Positions 25,130-37,452 are shown, counted from the first letter of the stretch. The stretch is 64,000 nucleotides of DNA from Laburnicola sp. R22_1 (GCA_014281115.1 JACONQ010000015.1:1116001-1180000), one strand, 5' to 3'. The notes: generated by a model from the sequence alone, not told the origin. Translations and numbers: made by a program.

Positions 25130-25326
25130 TGTTAGGGATTCCTGAGGTGCGGCGCGCCCGGCGGAAGGTTCCGCCGAGCCCCGAAACCTTACCCGATTAG
25201 GCATTAGCGCCTCGGCTACGTGTGGGTATATAAGGCAGCTGTTAACAGTCTTTATACGCCACCTCGATATCTTAGTAAAATTAACTTCTTGATTTCAACC
25301 TTTGATGCCTTGAGTAATCCCTTACA
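25130..25326 (-). mobile_element. GC-rich solo LTR (197 bp)
   Basis: Begins TGTTAGGGATT and ends AATCCCTTACA, a TG...CA terminus with an 11-bp near-perfect inverted repeat. It is flanked by GTAT (25126-25129 and 25327-25330). It contains TATATAAGG as a possible TATA box (25230 region). It is clearly GC-rich and unmutated, unlike the copia gag around it. The internal part of the element is absent, so it arose by LTR-LTR recombination. Strand is arbitrary. Confidence 0.75.
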
Positions 25327-25934
25327 GTATTGTATAAGTAGTATTTGCATTGCCTTAGGCTACTTTGTATAGTTTGCTAGTATTTATAGCTCTAGTATAT
25401 ATTCTTAGCTTAATACCCTTTTCTCTTAAGACTACTATAAGCTCTCTCTTATACGTACAGCCTAACTCTAAAAAATAGTATTCTTTCTATCCTTTAAAGT
25501 CTTCTTAGAATAACTCTAAGAAAGCTGTCCCTTTCTAGTATAACGTATAATACTTAGTAATAGTATATGCCGCGTACAATTGCATTTCTAACTAAGAAGG
25601 ATTATTTACTATATTAATCTTATTATTCTAATATATAGGTCTTATTCCCTTACGTAGTATTTTCTCTAATATTCCTATTTCTTTAATATACTAATTGTAT
25701 AGTTTAGTATACTTAGGCATATTAGTGTTATCTTATAAGGTAATAGGGACTTTATACGAGACGGTAAAGGCTTTTTATAAGGTGGTAGGGGTAGCTATTA
25801 TATAACTAGTTTGTTTAATAGGTTAGTTATATAGAGGATTACGCTTTATTAGAGTTTATTATTATCTAACTATGTCTTTGTACAGTTACTAGTAGTGTGC
25901 TTAGTGCACTATCTTTTCTTAAATCTTATATTAT

Positions 25935-26275
25935 CGTAATATCTACTTACTAACTTAATAAAAGAGTTAATTTGCTATTTTTATAAATAAGAATAGGTTT
26001 TGTACATCTTATATAATCGCTTCCTATATTTTATATAGTAGCGACATCTACTTACTAACTTTATAAAGGTTTAATCTACTATTCTCTTGCGTATAGAGGA
26101 TAGGGTATAATAAAACAAATTATATAGCTAATAATATCTTATATAATTACTTTCTTTTGTTTTGTATAGTAGTGATATCTACTTACTAACTTTACAAAGT
26201 TTTTTTAGTCTGCTATTCTCTTACGTATAGAAGATAGAGTGTACGAAACAAATTATATAGCTAATAATAACTTAT
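25935..26275. repeat. Tandem repeat in the copia 5' leader
   Basis: Three imperfect copies with period about 105-131 bp, each containing ATCTACTTACTAAC (starts 25941, 26046, 26177). They lie between the right LTR and the gag relic. Confidence 0.8.
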
Positions 26276-26332
26276 ACGATCAGTCTTCACTCTTACTAAT
26301 TTGTAGTTAAGAGTTAGTTAACTACTAATTAG

Positions 26333-26621
26333 TGTTAAATAGGTACTCTACAGCTAGCTATATAGATATTAAATTCTAATCCTCTATACTAGCAAGTGTA
26401 GAGAGTGTATAGGGCGATTATATAAGAAAAAGGAAATAACATAATAGAACAACTTAGTATTAATTACTTGTCTCTAGAGAGGGTGTAAATAAAAAGAAGA
26501 AGATCCTGCAGTATATAGACCGCAGCGCACAGGCATTATATAATCCCTATATAATGCTATTATGCGACAATATTAAAACCTTAACACCCTTAGGTGCCCT
26601 TACCCATATAGTGTATAGATA
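26333..26621 (-). repeat. Copia LTR (right, 5' LTR of the element)
   Basis: 289 bp, partner of 16779-17067; followed by target duplication AAAAC. Its outer end still reads TGTTAAAT where the left copy reads TATTAAAT. Confidence 0.85.
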
Positions 26622-27490
26622 AAAACCTTATTATTTTTCTTTTTTATATCCTCTAGTAAAGGATTCTATTATTAATACGAAGTAATTATGACTACTAAAG
26701 TAGGAATTTAATCTTATAGTTCTTTACAAACTAGATAAGTCGCTAACCTAATTAGTATACTAGAACTACCTTATAAATAGTTAAGTATACCTGTTTTTTA
26801 CACTAGATAAGTATCTAATAGATAGAATAAAACTCTAATATAGTTACCTTTCTTTTTATTAATATCTTAAAACGCTTTTCTGTGTATATAATAGTAGAAG
26901 GAATATCTACTATTATCATAATATTTTTATTAGAAACCCCTTAGTTGCAAAAAGAAAAACTATATAGTTACCTTTAGGGTACTTATAGTAGAATTTATTA
27001 CTAATTTATTAATTAGTAGGTTAACTAGTATAGCGCCTTCTATTACTATTAAAGGCTACTTACTATATAATAGTATAAAACCTATATAAATATATAATAT
27101 TAAGTTAGTAAATAGAAATACTAATACTAGTAAGTACTTACTTATAGTACTTATTAGTAAACGCCTACTTATAATACCTACCTATATAGATTATTAACAC
27201 GTAAATAACTTTATTAACTTCTTTACTTACTTATATAACTTTTTATATAATAATTTATAATAGATATAAGCTAAAAAAACTAAGTATACTAATATAAAGC
27301 GCGTACTAGCACTATTTTTTAAGGTTAATAATAAGATAATATTAAATACGTAAAACTTTAAGACTAAAAGGCCTAGCTCTTTACTTAACTATAAAAATAG
27401 AAAACTTTTTTATATTATATAAATTATTAATAATATAGTGTATAAGTTTAACTTATCTAAAGAAATAAACTATCAATATAATATTTTCTA
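26622..27490 (+). repeat. A-family repeat, continuation after the copia element
   Basis: The first 200 bp match A copies at 40255-40500 and 41340-41490 (words such as AGGATTCTAGTACTAATA). It is then interrupted by an S-family insertion at 26852-26961. Beyond 26976 it diverges and no fixed A end is visible. Confidence 0.5.
26852..26961 (+). mobile_element. S-family mini-retroposon, copy 1 (110 bp)
   Basis: Exact 14-bp duplication ATATAGTTACCTTT at 26838-26851 and 26962-26975. It contains a perfect hairpin (AATAGTAGA...TCTACTATT) and ends in an A-rich tail GCAAAAAGAAAAACT. Similar over its length to 40123-40241. Confidence 0.8.
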
Positions 27491-27662
27491 TTTATAGCTA
27501 CTACACCTATATAATAAGTAATTACTTAATAGTTAGATATATAATAAAAATAATATACTATTAGATAAATAGATAAATAAGAAGTATAAGGTAAAGACTA
27601 TACTTATTTACTAGTTAAATAAGTTAAAAAAATTATATATGGCGTTAAATTAACTACCTAGG

Positions 27663-27851
27663 TGTAAGGGCGCCACTGAGACGCCTAATAGTTAATAAGG
27701 CAGAATAGGATAATATTAGAAGGTAAGTGGTAATGAGACGAATCGCTACCTGCTCTTATCTAAAGTAAGGAGGTTTTTATCTAAACCCCCACTAGGCCCA
27801 AAGAAGACATAAGTTCCTATTTAGTTACCTAAGCGACAAGGAGGCCTTATA
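27663..27851 (-). repeat. Gypsy LTR (left, 3' LTR)
   Basis: 189 bp; terminal CA now reads TA at its right end; target duplication CTAGG adjoins. Confidence 0.9.
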
Positions 27852-28190
27852 ATATTCTCCTTCTAGAATTAACCTAACTCGGGTTGCCCTAGAAGATTAA
27901 AACGTATAATATCCTATTATCTTCGCTTAAAAAATAAATAATCGCTAGTCTTATAACTATATAGCAATAATTATTATTGTGTTGGGCGCTATTACGCCAT
28001 TAAGGTGCTCTAGAGCACCTAACTAATTTGGAAGCCAAAGGTGCCGTTAAGCGAGGCTTGGCGTAGTTGTTTTGGTTTTTGCCTACCCTTGTACCACCCT
28101 TACTCCTCGCGCCTCCACTAGTTAATTTAGTATGTACTATCCTACTCTTATTGTCCTAATACGTCCTAATGTCCCTTTTTATAGTAAGAT

Positions 28191-29200
28191 GGCTCTTAAG
28201 AAGACGCTTACTATATAGTAGGCAGAGTTAGCTTGTAATTAACTCGCTAATACTAATCCGTGTGTTTATTATATTAAACTTATCTATAAGAGGAATCTAC
28301 TCTACACATGCCACTTTCCAAATACTAAACTCGTCCTATTAATCTAAATTAATAGTGTTTAGCTGTCTAGGTATAGTAATTGCTTAATTTAGAACAAATA
28401 CTACCTTATAGTAATATATACCTATATTAGGCGCCATTATATCGCTAACTAAGACAATATAGGTCCCTATTAACTTTAACGCTAAGCTTACTAGTCTTGT
28501 GGCTACTTAGGCTCTTCTTTATAGTAGTAATTCTAATAAGAATAAGAAACGCGTCTGCGAGGCTACTAAGAGGCTTATAAACTATATTAAGTGGGTACAA
28601 TTATCCTTATGGCGCTTTCTATTAACTAATTACTTCTTAGCTTGTTTAAGCCCTATGCACAGAATCTCGGTGTCTATAATAGTAGCAATGTCTATTAATT
28701 AACCTATTACTTTACTAAGAAGCGCGCTTATACTAATATAAAGTGCAAGACTAAGTAATATTACTATAAGAAGGCTATTAACCGCGCAACCTATAAGAGT
28801 GGAACCCCAAAGCAAGACAAGGTCTGTAATTCCGCCTTTTATCCCACTATATTGTATACTAACGTAGTTGTAGAACAAATACAAACTAACGTATTATTAG
28901 AAGTTTTAGGGTAACAGTAAGAGTTCCACTTGCGGCCATAGTTGCGAATAGTGCCTTTCTAGCTTCTTAGCAGTGCTTTTGGCCTCTTTAGGGGCCTTAG
29001 ACTAATGTGTGTGTATAAGGGGGACCTCTGGGGCCATTATGCCTTAGTGTCCCCAGGAGTAACGGCTTCCTATAATATAGGAGTCTGTTAGGACTTAAAT
29101 AGCGCCTTCTAGCAGGCGGCAACGCCCTAAAATATCTCAAACTCAGAATCTTAGAATATTCTCTTCTTTTGGCTCTAAGTAAAGTGTAATATGCTCTTAT
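28191..29200 (+). pseudogene. Antisense frame between gypsy pol and 3' LTR
   Basis: From an ATG at 28191 (MALKKTLT) a plus-strand frame of about 330 codons can be followed. Most of its stops are TAG or TAA of RIP type. An early Cys cluster reads NPCVYCIKLIYKR, then LYTCHFPNTK (CxxC...C). Later words include PLSHYIV-like and VPLAAIVANS segments in shifted frames, so more than one frameshift is present. It lies opposite to pol and does not resemble any gypsy product I know. It may be an accessory frame or a captured host gene. Confidence 0.4.
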
Positions 29201-29449
29201 AGTCCTTTATAGTCCTTTTTAACTAACCCCTAGAGATACTATAATCTTTCTAAGTTTATATTACCTTTACGACACCTTGCGCTATTAAACACCTCTATAA
29301 TTATAGTAAAAAAACCCTCTATAGGGAAAAAATAGGTAAAGATAGTAAGTATACTTCCTATAGTAGTTCTCTAACTATATAGTTAACCTAAGTCTAATCT
29401 CTTATCCATAGAAGAAAGGAATTAAAACTCCCTATTAAAATTCCCTAAG

Positions 29450-32400
29450 GAGGTTCTTTTATTCTTCTTCTATAGTCGTTTAACCCAAACGAGAGCCTCT
29501 TTGCCAGCATCCTAGAATATTCTTCTTTTTTTAGAATTCTTTAATAGCGTTAGCACTTATATTAGTATCTAGCTTCTATAAGTTTTCTTCTTCTAAGTAA
29601 TCTTCCTATTTAATAAGGTATTTCTAGATTCTAACTAATAACTGCCTACTCTCTAGCACCTTCTCTACGTAATATACGTTATTACTAAACATGTGTAGGG
29701 TATCTATAATTAGACCTACTTAAGACTTAATAGCTCTTCTTTGTTTATATAGCTCTAATAACAATATATAGAAGTCTAGGTATACGTTTAATTCTGGGAA
29801 GTTAACTTTATAGGCTCCTTTCCCCACAGGGTACTCGACTATGCCTAGTCTAATAAACTTCCAATTAAGTTTGCGCTTAGGTCGTGTAGAGTTTAGATAT
29901 CTAGTAGATATAAACACTTAATCCCCTAGTTTAAGACTAAGATGCTTTCTCTTCTTATTAGTGTACTTCTTCTAGTACTTATTCGCCACTACAATTTTTA
30001 TTCTATATTAAGCCTATAGTATAATAACTCTTGCTGCAATTAACGCGCCTAGTAGCAATTCTCTGTCGCTAAGCGGTATTCCAGGCCATTCTAATGTACA
30101 AGGATCCGCTTTATAGTATACACAAAAAGAAGTTACTCTAGTTACTATATTTACGCTATTATTATACGCAAATTTCGTAATTAGTAACTACCTTGCCTAG
30201 TTATCCTATTCTAGATAGTAAAAATACTAAAGATACTACTTAAGCGTCTAATTCTGCCTTTTAGTTTGTCTGTCTATTTACAGGTAATAGGCTAATAATA
30301 ATACCCTTATAGTGTTAAGGTAATAACAAAAAGAGTCCTAATAGTAAGAGTTTATTATTAGACCTCTATCTAATAAGATTGTCTTAGGAGTGCTATGTAA
30401 CCTAATAACATACCGAATCTAGGCTTTCGCTAAGTCCTTCGCGTCCCAATCTATCCTAGTAGGTATATAATAAGTTATCTTTGTTAGATAGTCCACTATT
30501 TCTAGAATAGCATTATAGACTTGGCTAAGTGTTTGGCTAGAGGGTAAGTCTACAATAAAATTTAAGGTAACGTCCTCCTAAGAGCCATTTAGCATAGGCA
30601 AAGAATTTAAAAGACTATATAGTTAGTGTTAAGGTATAATAGACATCCTATACTTTAAATAGTTATAATAGTAGTTCTTAACTTCGCGTCACATTCCTTT
30701 CTATTAGAAATGCCTCCTTAACTTCTCTAACGTCTTTTTTGCCTTAAAATACCCACCTATAGGGCTATTATAGTATGTCTAGAGAGCTTTCGCCTTCTCC
30801 ACACTTATTATAAGCACTTTAATTTTATTCTACTCTATTACGCCTTCTTTTAGCGACTCCTTGCCTAACTATTAGAACTAAGATTCTCCTAGAGCCTTAA
30901 CTTTATCTTTAATCTCTAAGTTAAATTTAGAGCTAATTTCTATTAACGATATTAGCTCTTCTATAATTGCTCTCCTAGGTTCGCGCCTTCTTAGCCGCCT
31001 TCGTTCCTAGAGTGCCGCTTGTTAAAATCTTGTAATCGCACTAATTAATCGAGTAGTTAGTTTATTAAAAGTATTCCTACTTAACATTGTTCTCAAAGGC
31101 TCTATATAAGCCCTGTTTCCCTTCTCTACTAGGTGTTGCGTCTCGCTTATATAGTCAGGGTGTCTTAATAGTCTATCTACTAGATTTTCCTTCCCTGGCT
31201 AGTGAATAATAATAAAATTATACTCTACTAGCCTTTTATAGATTCTAACCTACTAGTAGTTTAATTTCTTTATGTTTATAAACTATTATAAGTTATTATA
31301 ATCTGTAAGAATAATAAATAGAATACTTAATAAGTAGTATTGCTAATATTTAACACTTTTATTAATAGCTAGTAATTCCTTATCGTGTGTATTATATTAA
31401 AGTTGTGTGCTATCTAGCTTCTATAAAAAGAAACTAATAGGTTGCTATTATGGGGTTCCTTTAAATTTAGATATATTCTGGCTTAATATACTAGATATTG
31501 CGCTACCTAAGGCATCTACCTTAAGTCTTACCTCTCTATTAGACTTAAAGTGCACTAATATAGGCACCACTATAAATACGGCCTTTAACTCTTTAAAAGC
31601 TACTCTTGCCTACGTATCTAGGTGTAAGGGTTAGCTTTCCTCCCTTCTTTAAGCTTGCCTACTCTAGGCAGTACTAGACTCTTTCTAAGTAAGTTTAGTA
31701 AGGGGTAGAGCCACTCTTAAAAACCCTTTAATAAACATCTAGTAATAATTTATAAAACTAATAAACACTCTAATATTACGCACTATCTTAGAAAGTGGCC
31801 ACTCTATAATTGTTTTTACACGGTCTTTATACACTCTAACTCTCTTTTAGCTAATAATATAGCCTAGATACTCTGTCTCTTTCTAATAAAACTCGCACTT
31901 ACTAAGTTTAATATATAGTTTGGCCTTATATAGCCTTTAGAGGACTTCTTTTATATATTATTTATATTTCTCTTCGATATTAGAGAAGATAAGTATATTA
32001 TCTAAATAGATAATATATATCACATTAATTAGTCCTATTAGGACTTTATTAATATGCTTCTAAAATGGTGCCAGAGTATTAGTTAAACCAAACGATATTA
32101 TTAAGTACTTAAAGTATCTGTACTTCGTACGAAAAGCTGTCTTCTATTTATCGCCTTTCTTAATTCTTATTCTATAATATGCCTCTTAGATATTAAGCTT
32201 AGTAAAGAACTTCGCTTTTGCTAATCTTTCTAAGAACTTAGTAATTAAGAGTAACGCATAATAATTCTTAATAGTAATCTTATTAAGGCCGCGATAATCT
32301 ACGCATAGCCTTAACGTACCATCCTTTTTCTTCGCGAATAGAATTAGTACTCTAGCTAGTAATCTTAAATATTATATTTAGCCTCTTCGCAAGTAATCTA

Positions 32401-33150
32401 CGATATACTTACATAAGACACTTAGCTCGCCCTTAGATAAGTTGTAGAGGGGCTAATGGAGTGGTTATTTTCTAGGGAGAAGATTAATACTTAGGTTAGT
32501 TGTAGAGTGTTTCGTAAGCACTTCTAATTAATTACTATTCGCCATATTAGCGAACTCTTAGTATACCTATAGTATTATAGCCTCTACTAAGATTTTGAAC
32601 GTCCTATCGCCTATATAGCTAATATAACACGCGTATAATTCCGCAGTTAAGTCTAATATTATTAAACTAAACTATTCCGCGTCTTTAAGGGCCACTTTGG
32701 CGTAGTTAGGCGCATTCTGCCCCAACTTTCCTTGGAATAATAATTAACCCATGCGAAAGTTGAGTTTTAGATTATATGTGGCAATCTATAGTAATCCTAA
32801 GTATATCTTGTACTTCCTTAGGTCTGCTACTATAAATAGGACCTAGTAGGTCTCTCTATAACCTCTAGTATCTACTAGATACACTTTGGCAGCTATAGAT
32901 CTATATATAGTAATATTTGCACTATTTGCCGCCTCTACTATAAAGTCTAGTAAGAATATTACTATTAGATCTCTCTCCTTCGCAAAGCGAGCAGAGATTA
33001 TGTTAAGTTTAGCGCCACTATTAACTAGTGCCTTAACTAAGCCTAAATCCCCTACTATAGCCTATACTATTATTGCAGTTAGCCTCTTTAGGTAAAGCAT
33101 ATTATAGAGCTTTCCAAGCTACTTATTCTTCTTATACTTAATAATTGCGG
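29450..33150 (-). pseudogene. Gypsy pol relic with chromodomain
   Basis: The RT active site at 32020-31961 reads VIYIIYLDNILIFS: the family YLDD box has become YLDN by G-to-A. The integrase C-terminal part at 29917-29720 reads FISTRYLNSTRPKRKLNWKF and VGKGAYKVNFPELNV, the usual linker before a chromodomain. The chromodomain follows at about 29670-29500 (VYYVEKVLESRQLL, KYLIK-EDY, EEENL). This places the element among chromoviruses. Numerous TAG codons make it inactive. Confidence 0.85.
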
Positions 33151-33179
33151 CTAACAAAATAGAGTCTAGTCCTGCCAGC

Positions 33180-34389
33180 TCTTGCCTTTTCCCACAGACT
33201 CTAATACATCCTTAGGATAGAAAGGTAGGTCTGGATTTTTCTCCTTCTTGCAATTAGGGGAGATGTGACCTCTCTCACCATAGTTCTAGCAAGTAACCTT
33301 TAGATTATCTTTATCCTTTTCCTTCCGTGTTAAGGTAGACTGTTTATAGTCCTTACGCTCCTTTCTGTCGCATTTGGCCGGCCTAGCTAACTTAGCGAGG
33401 GGCGTTATTAACTTAGGCCTCTTTAATAAGTTCTTAGACTTGCCTTTACTCTTAGCAGACCGCCCTTCCTCTTAGTAAAGGCGATTGGCAATCTCTTCCA
33501 CCTCTATAAGAGTTTCCCTCTAAGAAGGTAAATAATGCAAAACTTCTCTACGCAGCTTATTATCTATAAAAGCTATAAATTTAGCTACCCTATAATGCTC
33601 GTTCTGCTCCTTAATTTTATCCCACAAATGGAGAAGGTAGTTAAGTAAGTCTATTAGAGACTAGCCTGCCCTTTAGCGGCAGTTCTTTATAGCCTTAAAC
33701 GCTGTCTGCCGGCGTTCTAATAGAGTGCCCAGGGTATTAAGTATTCGTTCTGTTAACGTCTGCTAGGTAGGGGCCTATTTAGAGTCTATCTATTATTATT
33801 AGTTATAATACAATTTAAACTAGCTTTAAAGGTCTTTAGATAGGTACTGCCTACTAAAGGTAACCTTACAATCTTCTATAACAAAGCGAGAAGGCGCTTA
33901 CAAGAAATAAAACTCGTAATTCCGCTTCTATTAGTTATAATCGCGATAATTCTTACGGTTATAGACGTATGGTGGGGATAGTCGCGGTAAGGTACTCTGT
34001 TTAGTGGCTACTAGGGACGATAAGACCACAGTAGCCACGCGTAGAATACTAGTAAGCTTATTAAGAGCTACTATATCGCTAGCTTTATAACGTTATTATA
34101 TGTCTTTAATACGTTATATTTCCTATTGTTCCTATTTCTTACGCGCCTAGTCCTATAGTTCTGCAAGATAAGCCGCCCTTCTATTAGCTTCTATTATATT
34201 TAGCTCCTTCTAAGGGGCTTGCAAACTCTTAGGACCATTATTTATTTCTTGTTAGGTAGCTTCTCTAAGTTCTTCCACTTGTTCTCCTGCCTACCTAACA
34301 GCACTAGCTTGCTACTAAGTGTTCCTAGATAGGCCGCCTAACTCCTAGCTTGTAGAAGCAAGGCGTCTACTAGGTCCACGTGTTGCCAT
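33180..34389 (-). pseudogene. Gypsy gag relic with zinc knuckle
   Basis: The frame starts at an ATG at 34389 (MATRGPSRRLASTS), just inside the 5' LTR. A CCHC zinc knuckle is visible at 33297-33247: TC-NYGERGHISPNCK, where the second Cys codon now reads Tyr (TGT to TAT) and one codon is TAG. RIP-type stops recur between these points. Confidence 0.75.
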
Positions 34390-34435
34390 TATAGCAGCGA
34401 GAATCCTACCACTGCCTATAAGGGAGCGATTCGAA

Positions 34436-34624
34436 TATAAGGGCGCTACTAGGACGTCTAATAGTTAATAAGGCAGAATAGGATAATATTAGAAGGTAAG
34501 TGGTAATAAGACAAATTGCTACCCACTCTTATCTAAAGTGAGGGGGTTTTTATCTAAACTCCCGCTAGGCCCAAAGGAGACATAAGTCCCCATTCGGCCA
34601 CCTAAGCGATAAGGAGGCCTTACA
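34436..34624 (-). repeat. Gypsy LTR (right, 5' LTR)
   Basis: 189 bp, partner of 27663-27851; ends CCTTACA followed by CTAGG. Confidence 0.9.
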
Positions 34625-34932
34625 CTAGGGGTAGTATAACAAAGGCTTTTATCTTAAATAATATAATAAAAAAAGCAAAGCCTCCTACTTAGTAATTAAA
34701 AAAAAGTATAAAAAGGTAGTTATAAAAATGCGCGTTTAAACTACTAAGTAAGCTTAGTATTCTTAGCATAGTACTGCTCCTATAAGTAAAAATTTTATAA
34801 AGAGGCTACTTAGAACTTTAGTAGGAGAAGGATAAGACTTTAGCGTGGCCACGCTATAGTTATCTATCTCTATTCTTTACTATCCTAATTATCGCAAATA
34901 ATACAAGTTAATATATTAATAGGTATAACGTA

Positions 34933-36786
34933 GTTTACTAGCGAGTGACTCACACTAGTAAGCGCGCCACCTTTGCTAAGACCCCACCAAATCATTTTAT
35001 TTATTATTAGACTGCGTCGCAACACTACTTAAAAATATATACTAAGTTAATGCATCTAATTTAGATTCTTCCTCTTTAACTCCCTGGCAGGTTTGCGCAT
35101 TATATCTAGGTTGCCTACAGATACCACAACGCTGTTAAGTTAATAGCCCTATTGCAGCGCGACTAGTACCTAATAACTATTTACCCTTCTTCTATCCACT
35201 AGCGTTCTTAGGAGTGGCTAGCTAAGATCTCTCTGCTACTGTAAGTGATCCCTAATACTAGATATACCTCCTTTTACGCGATTTTTGCCTTGTAGTCTTC
35301 TTAATTGTCTTGCGAAGGCCTGCAATTTTATCTAACACTAGTATCTAACTATGCATTGCACTTAGAGCGCCTTTTTTAAGCTTCTTAAGTACCTACATAG
35401 TTAAAGTTAGTAATAAATTAAAGTGATCTCTAATTCTCTTGCGAACTAGTGTTAATTACGCCTCAAATTCGCGTAGGTTACTTGGTATTTTAGACTCCTA
35501 GGTGGTAGGCTCTTTAATGGGCAGACTAGGTGTACGGATACAGATGTTAAGGTGCTACAATACCTCCTCTAGATTTAATAGGACTAGCCCAGCACCGCGA
35601 AAACTACTCTTAATTATCTCTGTAGAGAAAACCTTTAAAAACGCAGTTTTAAAGGCTAGGAGGAACTTAATCTTTGTAATATAGGTTATTAGCTAACGCG
35701 CTAAGCCCAAGATCTTAGCACTATATGCCTTCTTTAGCGAAGAGAAATAGCCCATATCTAACAGCTGCAGTAGGTGTAACAAATGTGGCGGCATATAGAG
35801 AGTAATAATCTTATATTCCTTATAGTAATCCTAGAACTTAATTAAGTTATAGCTCTTATAGCTGTTAATAACTAGCAGCTAATAGGTTCCTTTAGCGCGT
35901 TCCTTTGTATGCGCGTTAAAGTATTTTAACTACGCGATACTAAGTTTATTGTTTGTCTAGCTGTTCTCGCTAACAGCAATTACCTAATCGCTAGGAATTG
36001 ACGCGTCTTTGTACCAGGTGGAGATGTGACGCTTGCCGGCGTAGATAATAAAGGGAGGGATTGCCCATCTAGCAGCGCAGATACCCTAGATCACCGTAAT
36101 CCACTAGCGGTCGTCTGGCTGTATTAATTTAGGTTTCGCACGCCTCTCTAATGCTGTGACCACAAGCTAAGACCCTATAACCCCTATTAGGAAGCCTGAT
36201 TTATTAAAGTTGTAAGTGTCCTTATCCGTAATGCCGTACTTGACTTTAATGCCCTCCACAAGCTTAAACCACGCGTTTATAACCTTAGGATCTTCCTATT
36301 ATGCCCTCTAGTTGTTGTATAACTAAGACTAACGCGTTTTAACTTCACGTCTGCGCTTAATAAACCTGTCTGTCTAGTTAATGCTAATAGGTGGCTTTCC
36401 TCTCTATAAACGTAGTAAATTAGCCATTGTGCGTATTATAAGCTTTGTAGGAGGGAATCCACGCGTGTCCAGCTCGATTATACGATTAACAAGCGCCTGC
36501 TCCTTAAGGAGAGTAAAATTCTTTGATTTAGGTGGGTTATCGCGTCGTGCAGTCGTTCCGTTGCGTCTTTGATTAAGCGTTCTGCGATTAACGTTATACA
36601 GCCCTGCTGCTGCTCGCTCTGTAAGATTTGGGTCTTATTTGATAGCTCTAATAGCAATAAGTAACTAAGCTTTATTAGATGGCTTAGAAGACATAGTAGG
36701 TGGTTGTATTATAATAGTATTGTTAGTGATGGTGGGATCTTGGCAAAGGTGGCGCGCTTACTAGTGTGGGTCACTCGCTAGTAAAC
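34933..36786 (-). mobile_element. Fot1/pogo-type DNA transposon 2 (1854 bp)
   Basis: TA target dinucleotides at 34931-34932 and 36787-36788. Inverted repeats of about 60 bp begin GTTTACTAGCGAGTGA and run into CTTTGCTAAGACCCCACC; the arms differ at only a few sites. It shares the inner repeat word and overall length with the element at 12484-14341, but its outer 38 bases are unrelated to that element. Confidence 0.9.
35050..36694 (-). pseudogene. Fot1/pogo transposase relic 2
   Basis: An ATG at 36694 opens MSSKPSNKA, LLIAIRAIK, DPNLTERAAAGLYNVNRRTL and KNFTLLKEQALVNRII, a pipsqueak/CENP-B-type helix-turn-helix N-terminus. Near 35130-35070 the C-terminus reads CGICRQPRYNAQTCQ, the same Cys-rich motif as in element 1 with His changed to Tyr. 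Stops are TAG/TAA at former Gln codons. It was probably a protein of about 520-540 residues; now inactive. Confidence 0.75.
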
Positions 36787-37452
36787 TATGTTATACTATT
36801 TCTTATAAGTAGAATAAAGGCAACACGTACTAGATACACTATTACTCTATTACTCTATTAAGGTTATTTTTAACAAATCTCCTATTATTACTATAGCTCT
36901 CTGCCCTACTATCTATTTAGATATTAATAGAGGCCTTGCTAATACTAAAGTACTTACTAACACTAAAAAGTATATACTAGAGTTCTACATAACTATTACC
37001 TAAATAATAACTATACTAGAGTTCTATTCTATCTTTAAGCTTGCCTAGCGTAAGGGATAGGTATACTTAACTATTTATAAGGCTATTCTTATCTACTAGT
37101 TAGGTTAGTAGCTAGTCTAGTTTACTAAAGATAAAATAATTATATTCCTATACTAGTAGACATAATTACTTCTTATTAGTAATAGAATCTAGTAAGGAAG
37201 GTAAAAGGTAAATAATAAAGTCTTTATTAATAAGCTATAAGATAGTAAGAGCGTTATATAAATCTGCAAGATCCTTCTAGCTATTATTACTATTATTACT
37301 ATTAAGTTAGCTTATCTAAGCAAGTACGCCGCATAGTGGCACGAGCGTAGATAACTAATAATAGTAGTAGTACTAAGCTAGATATGCTATATATGCTATA
37401 AGTAAATCTTGTATAGATTAGAAGCTTATAGAGTATAGAGTTATTAAGGTGT

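Larger units (their letters stand above)
16779..26621 (-). mobile_element. Ty1/copia retrotransposon, complete outline (9843 bp with nested insertions)
   Basis: Two direct LTRs of 289 bp (16779-17067 and 26333-26621) are flanked by the 5-bp duplication AAAAC (16774-16778 and 26622-26626). On the minus strand the LTRs originally began TG and ended CA; several ends now read TA through RIP. Protein traces on the minus strand run right to left: gag (about 25100-24000), then pol, with RNase H at 18860-18490, where TDSKSLYNCL is followed by NKKRLIINIISL and RWINR-DN. This order fixes the element as copia-like, transcribed leftward. A Tc1 element and a solo LTR are inserted in it. About 1.4 kb between RNase H and the left LTR is extra sequence carrying a possible antisense frame. 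All frames are interrupted by TAG. Confidence 0.85.
27663..34624 (-). mobile_element. Ty3/gypsy chromodomain retrotransposon (6962 bp)
   Basis: LTRs of 189 bp (27663-27851 and 34436-34624) with TGTAAGGGCG and GGCCTTACA ends, flanked by the 5-bp duplication CTAGG (27658-27662 and 34625-34629). It is coded on the minus strand in the order gag, RT, RNase H, integrase, chromodomain. RIP has placed TAG codons throughout. It is inserted into the 3' end of an A-family element, whose sequence ACTACCTAGGGGTAG reads straight across the junctions. About 1.6 kb lies between the chromodomain and the left (3') LTR and holds an antisense frame. Confidence 0.9.
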
